64,000 nt of DNA from Fodinibius sediminis (GCF_900182555.1 NZ_FXTH01000001.1:248001-312000), one strand, 5' to 3'. Positions 7,836 to 16,907 are shown, counted from the stretch's first letter. Numbers and translations are program-made. The notes: generated by a model from the sequence alone, not told the origin.

Positions 7836-10274
7836 TTATTCAAGTGCGTCCACATTTACATTGATGCGCACGCTGCTGGCGCCTTTTGGCTTGTCTTTCT
7901 CATAGCGGTCAAACGTCCGGTCAATCAGCTGTTCTATGGCTCCCGCGCCGTTGGTGGGCTTGATCTTGATAAAACTCTCCCAGCGGTAATAGTTCTGCAT
8001 GCGGGCGATGGGGGCCGGCGACGGCCCCAATACCGGATCCTCACTGCCTATCGTCCTTGCCAGGCTTTCGGTGAAGGCCAGCGCTACGCTGCGCACCCTC
8101 CCCTCCCGCTTGCCTTTGAAGACGAATCGAATGAGGCGGGAAAAGGGCGGGTACTGCAGGGCCTTCCGCTGGGCCAGCTCCTGCCGGGCAAATTCCCTGA
8201 ACTGGTGCTTCTGGGCGGCGACCATGGCCGGATGATCGGGCTGCCAGGTCTGAAAGAATACACGTCCCTCCTTGCCGGCTCTTCCCGAGCGTCCGGCCAC
8301 CTGACTCAACAGCTGGAACATCCGCTCTCCCGAACGGAATGAGGGGAAAGCCAATTCCGTATCGGCATCAATGACCCCCACCACCGTCACGTCGGGAAAG
8401 TCAAGTCCCTTCCCCACTATCTGGGTGCCGACCAGGATATCCGCCTCCTTGCGTTCAAAGGCTTTCAGGATGTTGGCATGGGCATTTTTGCCTGAGGTGG
8501 TGTCAAAATCCATCCTGAGCGTTTTGGCCTCCGGAAATAACGTTCCCACCTGTTCCTCCAGGCGCTGAGTGCCGCTTCCCTGCGGATTCACCGCCTCGTG
8601 CCCGCATTCCCTGCACTGCCGGGGCTGACGCTCAGCATAGCCGCAGTAATGACACCGGAGCTGTTTTTTGGACTTGTGAAACGTCAGGCTGACCGAACAG
8701 TTGGGACATTCTGGAATCTCACCACAGTGCTCACACTGCAAATAGAACGAAAAGCCCCGCCTGTTGTATAGCAGAATGGCCTGTTCCCCGCGCTCCAGGG
8801 CCTCTTCCACCGCATTGAAAAGGGGTACGGCCAGCGGACCGCGCATGGCCGACCGGTACTGCTTCAGGTCGAGAACATCTACGTCGGGCAGCGTTGCCTC
8901 GAACGGGCGCTCATTCAGGGTCAACAGCTTGCTTTTACCTTTTTTGGCCGCCTGGAGGGTCACCATGCTGGGCGTTGCCGACCCCGTGACCACAACAGCA
9001 TCGTTAATATGAGCCCTCATTATGGCCACATCCCGTCCATGGTACCGGGGGGCGGGGTCTTTCTGCTTGTAGGAGGCATCATGCTCCTCATCTACAACCA
9101 GCAGTCCCAGGTCTTGTACCGGGGCAAAAACAGCGGACCGTGCACCAATGGCAATGCGTTTTTCTCCCTGCTGCAGGGCCCGCCAGGCATCGTAACGCTC
9201 TCGGTTGGTCAGGCGGCTGTGGAGCACGGCAATGTCGTCTCCGAAAATGGTATAAAATCGTTTTACGATCTGGGGCGTGAGCCCGATTTCAGGCACCAGC
9301 ACCAGCCCGCCCCTGCCCTGGGAGAGGGCTTTCTTCAGCGCGTGGATATAAACCTCCGTCTTTCCGCTGCCCGTGACCCCGTACAGCAGGAATGAAGCAA
9401 AGCCTCCGGTTTCCAGGGCGACCTCAAGCTGCTCATAGGCCGTCTGCTGCTCCTCGTTCAGGGTCTTCAGCTGGGAAGGATCGTGGTCGTGTTTCAGGCT
9501 GAGGTTGTTCGACTCCACCTCCCGCACCCTGAGCAGCCCCTCCTCGGCGATGCGGTTGAGCGTATAATGCTCCAGCAAATCGTGGGGTGTCAGCTCGCGC
9601 TGAAAGGCCGGCAGATCCAGCCCGCTCAGTACGTTCAGCGCCCGAACCCATTTGTAATTCTTGCCCTCTTCTTCATATGCCTTCACCAGTTGTTGTGCTT
9701 CGCGGCAAGACGATTCCTTTTTCCAGTCCCACAGGTTCTCCGTACTGGGAGCCATCTTCATGGACGGCTCTTCCCAGATTTCGAGCAGCTTCTGTCCTAC
9801 CAGCTGTTGAATAATCTTGTCATTCCACCGCTTGTTGGCCTCCTTCAGCGAATAAGACCCAGCTGCCTGTACTTCTTCAACAATATTGGCTTTCTGCTCA
9901 TCCAGGTGCTCCGGGATGGACTGCACCACAGCTCTCAACCTCTTTTCAGCCTGGAAACTCAGTCCGGCCGGTAATGCCGCCTGGATGGTCTCCCCCCATC
10001 CGCAGTAGTAAAAACGGTACATCCACCGCGTCAGTTTCAGCAGCTCGCCGGACAGTACGGCTTCCTCATCCAGCACCTCCTCCACAGCCCGCGTATTAAA
10101 ATCGGGTGTTTGTTCATGAATGCGTACAACAACCCCGATCGCCTTGTGCTTCTGCAGGGGAACCCAAACACGCTTGCCCACTTCCACTTCGGCCCGCACC
10201 CGCTCATCAGGCAGCGAATACGTAAAAGGCTGACGTACAGCCGTAGGAAAAACAATATCAGCGTAAAAAGGCAA
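7836..10274 (-). CDS. priA: Primosomal protein N', replication restart helicase PriA
   Basis: An 812-residue PriA that recognises stalled or repaired forks and reloads DnaB. The N-terminal 3'-DNA-binding domain begins with YADIVFPTAVRQPFTYSLP. The helicase core has Walker A GVTGSGKTEVY (299-309), the DEEHDASYK Walker B box and ARYHGRDVA-like motifs. The zinc-binding insert has eight cysteines in four pairs (CEHCGEIPECPNC, CHYC, CRECG). GRSGRAGKEGRVFFQT is motif VI. Length and order fit the family. It is convergent with the GlcG-like gene and divergent from the phosphoesterase at 10433. Confidence 0.97.
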   Translation of the reverse strand: MPFYADIVFPTAVRQPFTYSLPDERVRAEVEVGKRVWVPLQKHKAIGVVVRIHEQTPDFNTRAVEEVLDEEAVLSGELLKLTRWMYRFYYCGWGETIQAALPAGLSFQAEKRLRAVVQSIPEHLDEQKANIVEEVQAAGSYSLKEANKRWNDKIIQQLVGQKLLEIWEEPSMKMAPSTENLWDWKKESSCREAQQLVKAYEEEGKNYKWVRALNVLSGLDLPAFQRELTPHDLLEHYTLNRIAEEGLLRVREVESNNLSLKHDHDPSQLKTLNEEQQTAYEQLEVALETGGFASFLLYGVTGSGKTEVYIHALKKALSQGRGGLVLVPEIGLTPQIVKRFYTIFGDDIAVLHSRLTNRERYDAWRALQQGEKRIAIGARSAVFAPVQDLGLLVVDEEHDASYKQKDPAPRYHGRDVAIMRAHINDAVVVTGSATPSMVTLQAAKKGKSKLLTLNERPFEATLPDVDVLDLKQYRSAMRGPLAVPLFNAVEEALERGEQAILLYNRRGFSFYLQCEHCGEIPECPNCSVSLTFHKSKKQLRCHYCGYAERQPRQCRECGHEAVNPQGSGTQRLEEQVGTLFPEAKTLRMDFDTTSGKNAHANILKAFERKEADILVGTQIVGKGLDFPDVTVVGVIDADTELAFPSFRSGERMFQLLSQVAGRSGRAGKEGRVFFQTWQPDHPAMVAAQKHQFREFARQELAQRKALQYPPFSRLIRFVFKGKREGRVRSVALAFTESLARTIGSEDPVLGPSPAPIARMQNYYRWESFIKIKPTNGAGAIEQLIDRTFDRYEKDKPKGASSVRINVNVDALE

Positions 10275-10432
10275 GATTCAGAGCTCTGTTATTTGGGGTT
10301 TACCGGCGGTGCAAAAGCATATCCATTTTACAGACATGAATCAATAACGTATCGATAAAAAATTCAATTGATAAACCCTCTTCCAGTGGGTTTCTTACAG
10401 GTGATATCCGCTATTAAAACAATCTGATTATT

Positions 10433-10921
10433 ATGCTGGTAGGAATTCTTTCAGACAGTCACGACCACATCCCGCACACCCGGCAGGCGATGGAACATTT
10501 TGAGCAGCAGGAGGTCGGGCTGGTGCTGCATGCCGGCGACTACTGCAGCCCCTTTATGGTCCCTCTTTTCGACTCCCTGCCCTTCAAAGGCGTATTGGGC
10601 AACAACGACGGGGACACCTATCTCCTGGTGCGCAAACTCAATGAAATCGGGGGCGAGCTCCTGGGCTCCTTTGGTGATCTTACGGTCGACGGATGCCATA
10701 TTGCCTTATACCACGGTACCCACGCCCCCATCACACAGGCCCTGGAACAGTGCGGCAACTTCGATGTCGTCATTTCCGGACATACCCATGAAAAAAAGCT
10801 GCACGAACAGGGGCTAACACTGGCGGTGAACCCGGGAACGGCCCACGGTTTTGGCGATGAGGCCACCATTGCGCTCCTGGATACGAAGGCCAGGACAGTC
10901 GACTTCCTCACCCTCAGCTAA
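10433..10921 (+). CDS. YfcE-type metallophosphoesterase
   Basis: A 162-residue single-domain calcineurin-like phosphodiesterase. All family metal motifs are present in order: the opening DSHDH, VLHAGDY, VLGNNDGD, an active-site HG in ALYHGTHAP, and VISGHTHEKKL. YfcE/MJ0936 proteins hydrolyse phosphodiesters in vitro with two metal ions; the natural substrate is generally unknown. The ATG at 10433 gives the normal family N-terminus (MLVGILSDSHDH). It is divergent from priA and ends 26 bp before the stop of the convergent isocitrate dehydrogenase gene. Confidence 0.92.
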   Translation: MLVGILSDSHDHIPHTRQAMEHFEQQEVGLVLHAGDYCSPFMVPLFDSLPFKGVLGNNDGDTYLLVRKLNEIGGELLGSFGDLTVDGCHIALYHGTHAPITQALEQCGNFDVVISGHTHEKKLHEQGLTLAVNPGTAHGFGDEATIALLDTKARTVDFLTLS

Positions 10922-10946
10922 CGGAGCCGTGAGCCCGGGGAGGTTC

Positions 10947-11948
10947 TTACGACAAGTTCTTGCAGACGGCCTCGGCGAAAGTACTCGTTGTCCCCGCCCC
11001 TCCGATATCAGGGGTACAGACCGTTTTATCGGCCAGCGTGGTATAAATGGACTGCCTGATTTTGTCAGCCGTATCATCTTCTTTCAAGTGGTGGAGCAGC
11101 ATAAGCGAAGAGAGCAGAAAGGCAATGGGATTGGCTTTGTTCTGCCCCGCAATATCCGGAGCCGACCCATGAACGGCTTCAAACATAGCGGCATCATCGC
11201 CGATGTTGGCAGCCCCGGTGAGGCCGAGCCCTCCAATCAGTCCGGATGCCAGGTCGGAGAGAATATCACCAAAAAGGTTGGTGGTAACGATGATGTCATA
11301 CCTTTCGGGATACATGACCATCTGCATCGCCATGTTATCAACAATGAGATCTTCATACGTAATATCCGGGTAGTCGTCGGCGACCTCGGCCCCGACTTCC
11401 CTGAACAGGCCGCTGGTATATTTCAGGATGTTGGCTTTGTGGACCAGCGTTATTTTACGGCGGCCGTTCGCCCGGGCGTACTCAAAAGCCGCCCGGATCA
11501 CCCGCTCGCTGGCATCCCGGGTAACCACCGCGATACTTTCGGCATGCCTGCCCTCCTCAATCCATCGTTCTTTACCGATGTACAGCCCTTCGGTGTTTTC
11601 ACGGAACATCACCAGATCGACATTGTCAAATCGACTTTGAATATTCGGCAGTGTTTTGGCCGGCCGAATGTTGCTGTACAGCTGAAACCGCTTGCGCAGC
11701 TCCACGTTCACCGACCGGAAGCCGGCCCCGACAGGCGTCGTCAGCGGTCCTTTCAACGCAATGCGATACCTTTCAAATGCATCCAGCGTCTCATCTGGCA
11801 GAGGGTTGCCCTGTTCCTCAAATGCGCCAAGCCCGGCTGAACAGCGAATCCAGTTGACCGGAGCACCCGCCTCCTGAAAAATGGACGTTACCGCCTGTGT
11901 TATTTCTGGTCCGATGCCATCGCCGGGAATTAGTACTACATCATGCAT
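10947..11948 (-). CDS. NAD-dependent isocitrate dehydrogenase-type beta-decarboxylating dehydrogenase
   Basis: A 333-residue member of the isocitrate/isopropylmalate dehydrogenase family. It has VVLIPGDGIGPEIT, the substrate-helix region LYSNIRPAKTLP, the NTEGLYIGKE phosphate-loop region, LVHKANILKYT, VDNMAMQMV and the metal and cofactor signature TNLFGDILSDLASGLIGGLG. The short length and the NTEGLY sequence match the isocitrate group (mitochondrial-like or homoisocitrate-like NAD enzymes) more than LeuB. It would oxidatively decarboxylate isocitrate to 2-oxoglutarate in the TCA cycle. It stands alone, between a convergent phosphoesterase and the alcohol dehydrogenase upstream. NAD preference is inferred from the subfamily. 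Confidence 0.88.
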   Translation of the reverse strand: MHDVVLIPGDGIGPEITQAVTSIFQEAGAPVNWIRCSAGLGAFEEQGNPLPDETLDAFERYRIALKGPLTTPVGAGFRSVNVELRKRFQLYSNIRPAKTLPNIQSRFDNVDLVMFRENTEGLYIGKERWIEEGRHAESIAVVTRDASERVIRAAFEYARANGRRKITLVHKANILKYTSGLFREVGAEVADDYPDITYEDLIVDNMAMQMVMYPERYDIIVTTNLFGDILSDLASGLIGGLGLTGAANIGDDAAMFEAVHGSAPDIAGQNKANPIAFLLSSLMLLHHLKEDDTADKIRQSIYTTLADKTVCTPDIGGAGTTSTFAEAVCKNLS

Positions 11949-12132
11949 ATGAATAATCGCTCTTTTTAAGAATGTTAGGCCATAAATGGTTTGCCGAAAG
12001 GCCCCTAAAATACAAATAATCCCACTGGATATCAGAATAAGAATAAAAATCCGCCACTCTCAGCCATACCTTTCTCTTCAGGCAGACCGACACTGAAATG
12101 CATGCTTTTCGCCGCCACAGGAAAAGGGCCTG

Positions 12133-13128
12133 CTATGATGCTTCATTAACGACCAGAACCGCCGACCCATTGAACGTTCCCGCCCGCAGATCCTCCAGGG
12201 CTTCATTTGCTTCCTCCAGTGGATAGGTCTGAACTGAAGATTCGACCGGTACTTCTGGCGCGAGCTGCATAAAATCCACCCCGTCCTGCCGGGTCAGGTT
12301 AGCCACCGACTCGATGGATCGCTCTCCCCACAGGTCACGGTAGGGAAAACCCGGTATGTCACTCATGTGGATGCCGGCACAAACAACCTTTCCTCCTTTT
12401 TTAACCGCCTTGAGTGCATGGGGAACCAGCTTGCCCACGGGTGCAAAAATGATTGCTGCATCCAGTTTCTGCGGGGGAGGCATTTCGGAACTGCCCGCCC
12501 AGGCAGTACCCATCGAACGGGCAAATTCCTGCCCTTTTCTGTCACCCGGCCGTGTAAAGGCATATACCTGCCGGTCCTGGTAATCGGCCACCTGGGCGAG
12601 AATATGGGCAGCGGAGCCGAAGCCGTAAAAACCAATTTTTTGGGCCGCCCCGGCCTTGCGCAAAGACCGATAACCGATAAGGCCGGCACAAAGCAGGGGC
12701 GCCGCCTGCACCGCCGGGTATTCCTCGGGGATGGGAAAACAAAAATGAGCGTCCGCGGTGGCGTACTCCGCGAATCCGCCATCTCTATCATATCCGGTGA
12801 ACCGGGCGTTGTCACACAGGTTTTCCCGGTCATCGAGGCAAAACTCACAGTTCCCGCAGGTATGGCCCAGCCAGGGAACCCCCACCTTGTCTCCTTTTTT
12901 GAAGCTGGAGACTTCGCTTCCCACCTCCCGGACAATCCCCACAATCTGGTGCCCCAGGATCAGGGGAAGGGTGGGCTTGTCGAGCTCACCGTCAATGATA
13001 TGCAGGTCCGTTCGGCAAATACCGCAGGTCAATATCTCCAGCAGCAGCTGATGCCGACCCGGACGTGGTTTTGGGACTTCCTGCAGTTCAAGCGGCTCTC
13101 CGACCGTATGTAAAACCATTGCTCTCAT
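12133..13128 (-). CDS. Zinc-dependent alcohol dehydrogenase (MDR family)
   Basis: About 331 residues, NAD(P)-dependent zinc alcohol dehydrogenase. The GroES-like half has ILTCGICRTDLH (catalytic-zinc Cys), LILGHQIVG (catalytic His) and the structural zinc set CGNCEFCLDDRENLC. The Rossmann half contains KIGFYGFGSAAHILAQVA. The GHQ variant is common in this AdhA-like subgroup. I chose the ATG at 13128 (MRAMVLH) over the one seven codons upstream because GGGAGG sits five bases before it and family members begin here. The substrate is probably a simple aldehyde or alcohol, but this is not determinable. Confidence 0.9.
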   Translation of the reverse strand: MRAMVLHTVGEPLELQEVPKPRPGRHQLLLEILTCGICRTDLHIIDGELDKPTLPLILGHQIVGIVREVGSEVSSFKKGDKVGVPWLGHTCGNCEFCLDDRENLCDNARFTGYDRDGGFAEYATADAHFCFPIPEEYPAVQAAPLLCAGLIGYRSLRKAGAAQKIGFYGFGSAAHILAQVADYQDRQVYAFTRPGDRKGQEFARSMGTAWAGSSEMPPPQKLDAAIIFAPVGKLVPHALKAVKKGGKVVCAGIHMSDIPGFPYRDLWGERSIESVANLTRQDGVDFMQLAPEVPVESSVQTYPLEEANEALEDLRAGTFNGSAVLVVNEAS

Positions 13129-13224
13129 CGGACCTCCCTCATTATTCATTTATTTATACGCCGGCTCAACCCGGCGTGATACAGCGCTGATATTATCCTA
13201 TGTCCTCCGGCAATGCTCTTATGC

Positions 13225-13656
13225 CTAATACCGGCGGCGGCGTTTCTCCAGCTTTTTATCCAGGTTATACTTGCCGGACCCTATAAATAACAGACTCAAA
13301 AAGACGATTCCCAGTTCGATGCTGTGAGAATAGAGCGTAAAAGGATCGCCTGCGCCAAGATGGGTAAATGTGGCTACCAGCATCACAATCAGCAATAACA
13401 GTACACTCGGTACAAAGAATAAACCCAGCAATAAAAACAGCCCGCCAAAAAATTCGATGATGCCCGCCATAAAGCCAAAAAACATGGGAGCAAAACCAAT
13501 ACCAATACTCTGCAGCGAAGACCCAACCTGCGACCACATTTCAGGTCCCCCAAATACCTTCGGGTATCCATGCAGCATAAACATGATTCCCAGTCCAACC
13601 CGTAGCAACAGCAATCCAATGTTGCGCATTTGTTTTTTCCGCTGGCTTCTTAACAT
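13225..13656 (-). CDS. DoxX-family membrane protein
   Basis: A 143-residue four-helix membrane protein of the DoxX/SURF4-like family. Signature segments are LLLRVGLGIMFMLHGYPKV, FAPMFFGFMAGIIEFFGGLFL and a long hydrophobic stretch before FTHLGAGDPF. Met10 (MRNIGLLLLR) is a likely alternative start that removes a basic leader. The gene starts 17 bp after the stop of a PQQ-type sugar dehydrogenase on the same strand, so the pair is probably cotranscribed. DoxX relatives are often linked to quinone-coupled or thiosulfate oxidation, so a membrane partner for the dehydrogenase is conceivable but not shown. Confidence 0.88.
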   Translation of the reverse strand: MLRSQRKKQMRNIGLLLLRVGLGIMFMLHGYPKVFGGPEMWSQVGSSLQSIGIGFAPMFFGFMAGIIEFFGGLFLLLGLFFVPSVLLLLIVMLVATFTHLGAGDPFTLYSHSIELGIVFLSLLFIGSGKYNLDKKLEKRRRRY

Positions 13657-13673
13657 AAAGGTAGTAAAATAAG

Positions 13674-14813
13674 TTAAGGATTATAGGTAACGCGATAAAT
13701 AACGCCTCTGTGGTCGTCTGAAATAAGTAGTGAACCATCCGGCATTTGGAGCAGATCTACGGGGCGTCCCCAGACGGCATCATTATCCTGCAGCCAACCT
13801 TCGATAAAGGAGTCGTAAGAAACGGGCTCTCTATTTTTCAGTGATACCACTGTTATACGATACCCGATTTTCTGACTTCTGTTCCAACTTCCGTGTTCAG
13901 CGATAAAAATTTGTCTCCGGTATTCATCGGGGAACATCGACCCGGTGTAGAACATCATGCCCAGCGGGGCCACATGCGGCCCCAACTCCTGTTCGGGCGG
14001 CTGAAATGACTGCCCCGCCCTTTTGGCCTCTTCTCCAAATTCGGGATCCCAGATATCCGCCCCGTGTTTATACGGATATCCAAAATGCTGCCCGTCTTCC
14101 GACACATGATTCAATTCGCATGGCGGCTGATTGTCGCCCAGCCAGTCGCGCCCGTTGTCGGTAAACCAGAGTTCCCCGGTTTCAGGATGCCAGTCGAAAC
14201 CCACGGAATTCCGCACCCCGTGCGCTACGATCTCCCGGCCGGTGCCGTCGGGGTTTACCCTGGTGATGGTCGCATATATTTCCTCCCCGGGATTACAGAT
14301 GTTGCACGGGGCTCCCACCGGTACATACAGCTTGTCATCCGGGCCAAAAGCAATAAACTTCCAGCCGTGGTGGCCCTCGGTGGGGTAGCTGTCGGTAACC
14401 ACCACCGGATCAGGGGGATCTTCCAGTCGGTCATCAATGTTGTCATAACGAAGAATCCGGCTGACAGCCCCGACATACAAGGCCCCGTCGCGGTATGCCA
14501 CCCCGCTGGGCAGGCGCAAATCTTCATCCACGGTATAGACCGTGTCTGCATGAAAATCATTATCCTGGTCTATAATAGCATATACCTTCCCCGCATCCCG
14601 GCTCCCCGCATATACCACGCCGGGGGCTCCAAGAACCATCTGCCGGACATTCGGAACCTCACCGGCATATACCTCAATAGCAAAACCCTCCGGGAGTTGC
14701 AGTTTCTCAAGTACCTGCTGGGCATTGCTGTCAAAGGAGGTGCACCCCCAGAGAACCCCAAAAACCGTGAGGCCCATCAAGAGAATGCTATGCTGTTTAA
14801 TTTTTATTTTCAT
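13674..14813 (-). CDS. PQQ-dependent sugar (glucose/sorbosone) dehydrogenase-like lipoprotein
   Basis: A 379-residue six-bladed propeller of the soluble glucose/sorbosone dehydrogenase family. The N-terminus is a lipoprotein signal with lipobox VLWGC, so it should be anchored in a membrane facing the periplasm or outside. Family marks include LPEGFAIEVYAGEVPNVRQM, LPSGVAYRDGALYVG, EGHHGWKFIAFGPDDKLYV, HGVRNSVGFDWHPETGELWF and IFIAEHGSWNR. Such enzymes oxidise sugars or related polyols with bound PQQ; no PQQ synthesis genes are in this window, so cofactor and substrate are family inference. It forms a probable operon with the DoxX gene directly downstream. Confidence 0.87.
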   Translation of the reverse strand: MKIKIKQHSILLMGLTVFGVLWGCTSFDSNAQQVLEKLQLPEGFAIEVYAGEVPNVRQMVLGAPGVVYAGSRDAGKVYAIIDQDNDFHADTVYTVDEDLRLPSGVAYRDGALYVGAVSRILRYDNIDDRLEDPPDPVVVTDSYPTEGHHGWKFIAFGPDDKLYVPVGAPCNICNPGEEIYATITRVNPDGTGREIVAHGVRNSVGFDWHPETGELWFTDNGRDWLGDNQPPCELNHVSEDGQHFGYPYKHGADIWDPEFGEEAKRAGQSFQPPEQELGPHVAPLGMMFYTGSMFPDEYRRQIFIAEHGSWNRSQKIGYRITVVSLKNREPVSYDSFIEGWLQDNDAVWGRPVDLLQMPDGSLLISDDHRGVIYRVTYNP

Positions 14814-14941
14814 TTATCATTTCGACTGTGATCAGAAGAACCCGATATCTGACCTGTATACATACAGTTAGCAAAATATTACGGACGGTAATTGATACGT
14901 GATGGAGTAATGTATCTTTTGCCCGTGCCTTTGTCAATCCA

Positions 14942-14974
14942 TAAAAAAAGCGGGATGGGATCTTCCCAGCCCGC
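14942..14974 (-). terminator. Intrinsic terminator after the DJ-1/PfpI gene
   Basis: Read on the minus strand, GCGGGCTGGGA and TCCCATCCCGC pair around AGA with one mismatch, followed by seven T residues. It lies 31 bp past the stop of the gene at 15006-15587. Confidence 0.85.
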
Positions 14975-15005
14975 TGCAGATTCCATGGTGGTTGCCCCCT
15001 GTGGA

Positions 15006-15587
15006 TTAGGGTGATATTTCCGTTCCCAGAACATCCAGGAATGCCGCCAACCATTTGGGGTGGCCCGGCCAGGCCGGTGAAGTGACCAGGTTTCCGTCAA
15101 CCACAACCTCGGTAGCGGCTACATCCTTATAATCAGCGCCGGCGGCCTGCATCTCAGGTCCGCAGGCAGGATAGGCCGTTAGGGTCTTTCCCTCGACAGC
15201 GTTGGCCGCAGACAGCAGCTGCAGGCCGTGGCAGACGGCAGCTATAGGCTTGTCACCCTCAACAAAGTGACGGATCATATCCAGCACGCCCTCCTCACGC
15301 CGCAGGTATTCCGGAGCCCGTCCCCCGGACAATACCAGCGCATCATAATCAGCGGGATCAATGTTGTCAAAGGTGGCATTCAGCGTGAAATTATGACCCG
15401 GTTTTTCACTGTAGGTCTGGTCACCTTCAAAGTCATGAATAGCCGTCTTTATCGAATCGCCTTCTTGTTTACCCGGACAAACGGCATGAACCGTGTGCCC
15501 GACCATCTGCAATGCCTGGAAGGGCACCATTATTTCGTAATCCTCTCCATAGTCACCAACAATCATCAATAGTTTTTTAGCAGCCAT
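15006..15587 (-). CDS. DJ-1/PfpI family protein
   Basis: A 193-residue DJ-1/PfpI-superfamily (class I glutamine amidotransferase-like) protein. The nucleophile elbow AVCHG carries the conserved cysteine; the opening [20 protein letters not shown] supplies the acidic residue that normally activates it; [16 protein letters not shown] is also characteristic. Its closest named relatives are bacterial DJ-1-like chaperone, protease or deglycase proteins. The actual activity cannot be predicted. It has its own intrinsic terminator and begins 18 bp after the end of the long dehydrogenase reading frame. Confidence 0.88.
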   Translation of the reverse strand: MAAKKLLMIVGDYGEDYEIMVPFQALQMVGHTVHAVCPGKQEGDSIKTAIHDFEGDQTYSEKPGHNFTLNATFDNIDPADYDALVLSGGRAPEYLRREEGVLDMIRHFVEGDKPIAAVCHGLQLLSAANAVEGKTLTAYPACGPEMQAAGADYKDVAATEVVVDGNLVTSPAWPGHPKWLAAFLDVLGTEISP

Positions 15588-15605
15588 AGTTGATCTGTTT
15601 TAAGT

Positions 15606-16907
15606 TTAAAATAACATGTTATCCATAAGTGCTATCACAACTACAAATACCGTACTAACGTTCTGTACGACTGCAACGATCGATAAGCCGTCCGATAAAC
15701 GCGCTTTGCGCCGGCAGAATTTTCCTGCGTGCCTCAAAAGGGCCAAAATACTCAATGCGATCCATCTCCGGGAAGGATTCAACTTTCCCCGAGTTCGGCG
15801 GCCATTCCACCTCAAACCAGTAGGGTTCGAAAATAAAGTCATCCGGCAGGTTATAGGCCACGGCCCAAATTTGAATGCTTTCATCCTCATCGTCAGCGGC
15901 AGTCCCCAAATCGAGGTATTCACCGTCCGGAATGAAACCGAATATCTCCCTGAACTGCTGTTTGGCAACAAGCAGCGGATCGGCGTTATCTGCTGCGGAA
16001 CCGGTAGGGATAATCCATCCTCCCTCGTCTTCCTTCTGCCACATGGGACTTCCGGGATGCGCCAGCAAAAGCTGCAGATGAGGTTTTCGGCGAAAAAGCA
16101 AGATTCCTGCATTAACCATGGCCATCGAAAAAGATCATTTATTGGGTATTCAGTGCAATAGGGATTCTCACATCCGGTCCATATCCATTGCGGGGTTAGC
16201 TTGAGCAGCCAGGCGACCAGACGCCATCGCCTGGTAATATAGCTGTGATCCAGCTGGCGTTCAATGGCATCCGCCATCTGGCGGGCCGCCCTCGAAGCCG
16301 GTGCCGCCCAGAAAAGCCCGTCCCTCCCTTTCGTCATCTCCGATTCCACGTAGCCCGGAACAAGATTCGTCACAGCGATATCAGCTGTGGAATGGCGGGC
16401 TTTCTGGCGATAGCCCTGCAGGTAGCGGTTCACAAAAGCCTTGGAGGCATTATAGGGAGCCGAAGCCCCCCAGCCAAAAAGTGAAGCGATGGATGAAACG
16501 CCCACAAGATGTCCATAGCCCTGTTCTTCAAACCGCTCAAAAGCATGGGCGGCCATCCCTGCGAAGCCGTTGACATTGACCGCTATAACCTCCAGGTCAT
16601 CCCTGCAGCGTCCGGATGACCCGGAAACGGAGGTAGAGATACCGGCGTTGAGTACAATGATATCCATACTTTTCATGCGTCTCAGCAACACCTCAAGATC
16701 TTCGGTGGCCGCCCCGGGCCGGGATACATCCATGGCTTGGATAAAGAGGCGTTCACCCAGCTCCTGTTTCAATGCTTGCAGGCGCTCTTGTCTGCGGCCT
16801 GTAGCCCCGACGACATACCCCCGGTGGTGCATTTCGCAGGCAAGCGCCCGGCCTATCCCGGAGGTTGCCCCGATGATAACAATTTTTTTAGCCTTGTCGC
16901 TGGACAT
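15606..16907 (-). CDS. Short-chain dehydrogenase (SDR) whose frame runs past its expected stop
   Basis: Residues 1-245 from the ATG at 16907 are a classical SDR: VIIGATSGIGRALACEM (nucleotide-binding TGxxxGIG-like), LNAG, the catalytic Ser in VGVSSIASL and YNASK (Tyr-x3-Lys). The family region ends RWRLVAWLLKLTPQWIW. The frame then continues about 190 codons with no stop, across the downstream Nudix gene in another frame, and that extension resembles no protein. One base added just before 16175 would give Arg-Met-stop with TGA at 16170-16168, the usual end for this subgroup, 42 bp before the Nudix gene. A one-base deletion or sequencing error is likely. The start overlaps the upstream BtuF-like gene by 20 bp; a longer upstream Met at 17051 adds no homology. 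Substrate is unknown. Confidence 0.8.
   Translation of the reverse strand: MSSDKAKKIVIIGATSGIGRALACEMHHRGYVVGATGRRQERLQALKQELGERLFIQAMDVSRPGAATEDLEVLLRRMKSMDIIVLNAGISTSVSGSSGRCRDDLEVIAVNVNGFAGMAAHAFERFEEQGYGHLVGVSSIASLFGWGASAPYNASKAFVNRYLQGYRQKARHSTADIAVTNLVPGYVESEMTKGRDGLFWAAPASRAARQMADAIERQLDHSYITRRWRLVAWLLKLTPQWIWTGCENPYCTEYPINDLFRWPWLMQESCFFAENLICSFCWRIPEVPCGRRKTREDGLSLPVPQQITPIRCLLPNSSSGRYSVSFRTVNTSIWGLPLTMRMKAFKFGPWPITCRMTLFSNPTGLRWNGRRTRGKLNPSRRWIALSILALLRHAGKFCRRKARLSDGLSIVAVVQNVSTVFVVVIALMDNMLF
15655..16125 (-). CDS. Nudix-fold protein of the COG4119 type with degenerate Nudix box
   Basis: A 156-residue protein that aligns along its length with the predicted Nudix NTP pyrophosphohydrolases of COG4119: AGILLFRR, LLLAHPGSPMW, GGWIIPTG, IWAVAYN, FEVEWPPNSGKVESFPEMDR and ARRKILPAQSAF. 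In the Nudix box the expected AxREFxEETGF reads AKQQFREIFGF (residues 54-64): Arg and two metal-binding Glu are replaced by Gln, Gln and Ile, leaving only one Glu of the REUxEE core. It is therefore probably inactive or has changed chemistry. It is intact in length and follows the SDR gene, which itself seems frameshifted. Confidence 0.85.
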   Translation of the reverse strand: MAMVNAGILLFRRKPHLQLLLAHPGSPMWQKEDEGGWIIPTGSAADNADPLLVAKQQFREIFGFIPDGEYLDLGTAADDEDESIQIWAVAYNLPDDFIFEPYWFEVEWPPNSGKVESFPEMDRIEYFGPFEARRKILPAQSAFIGRLIDRCSRTER

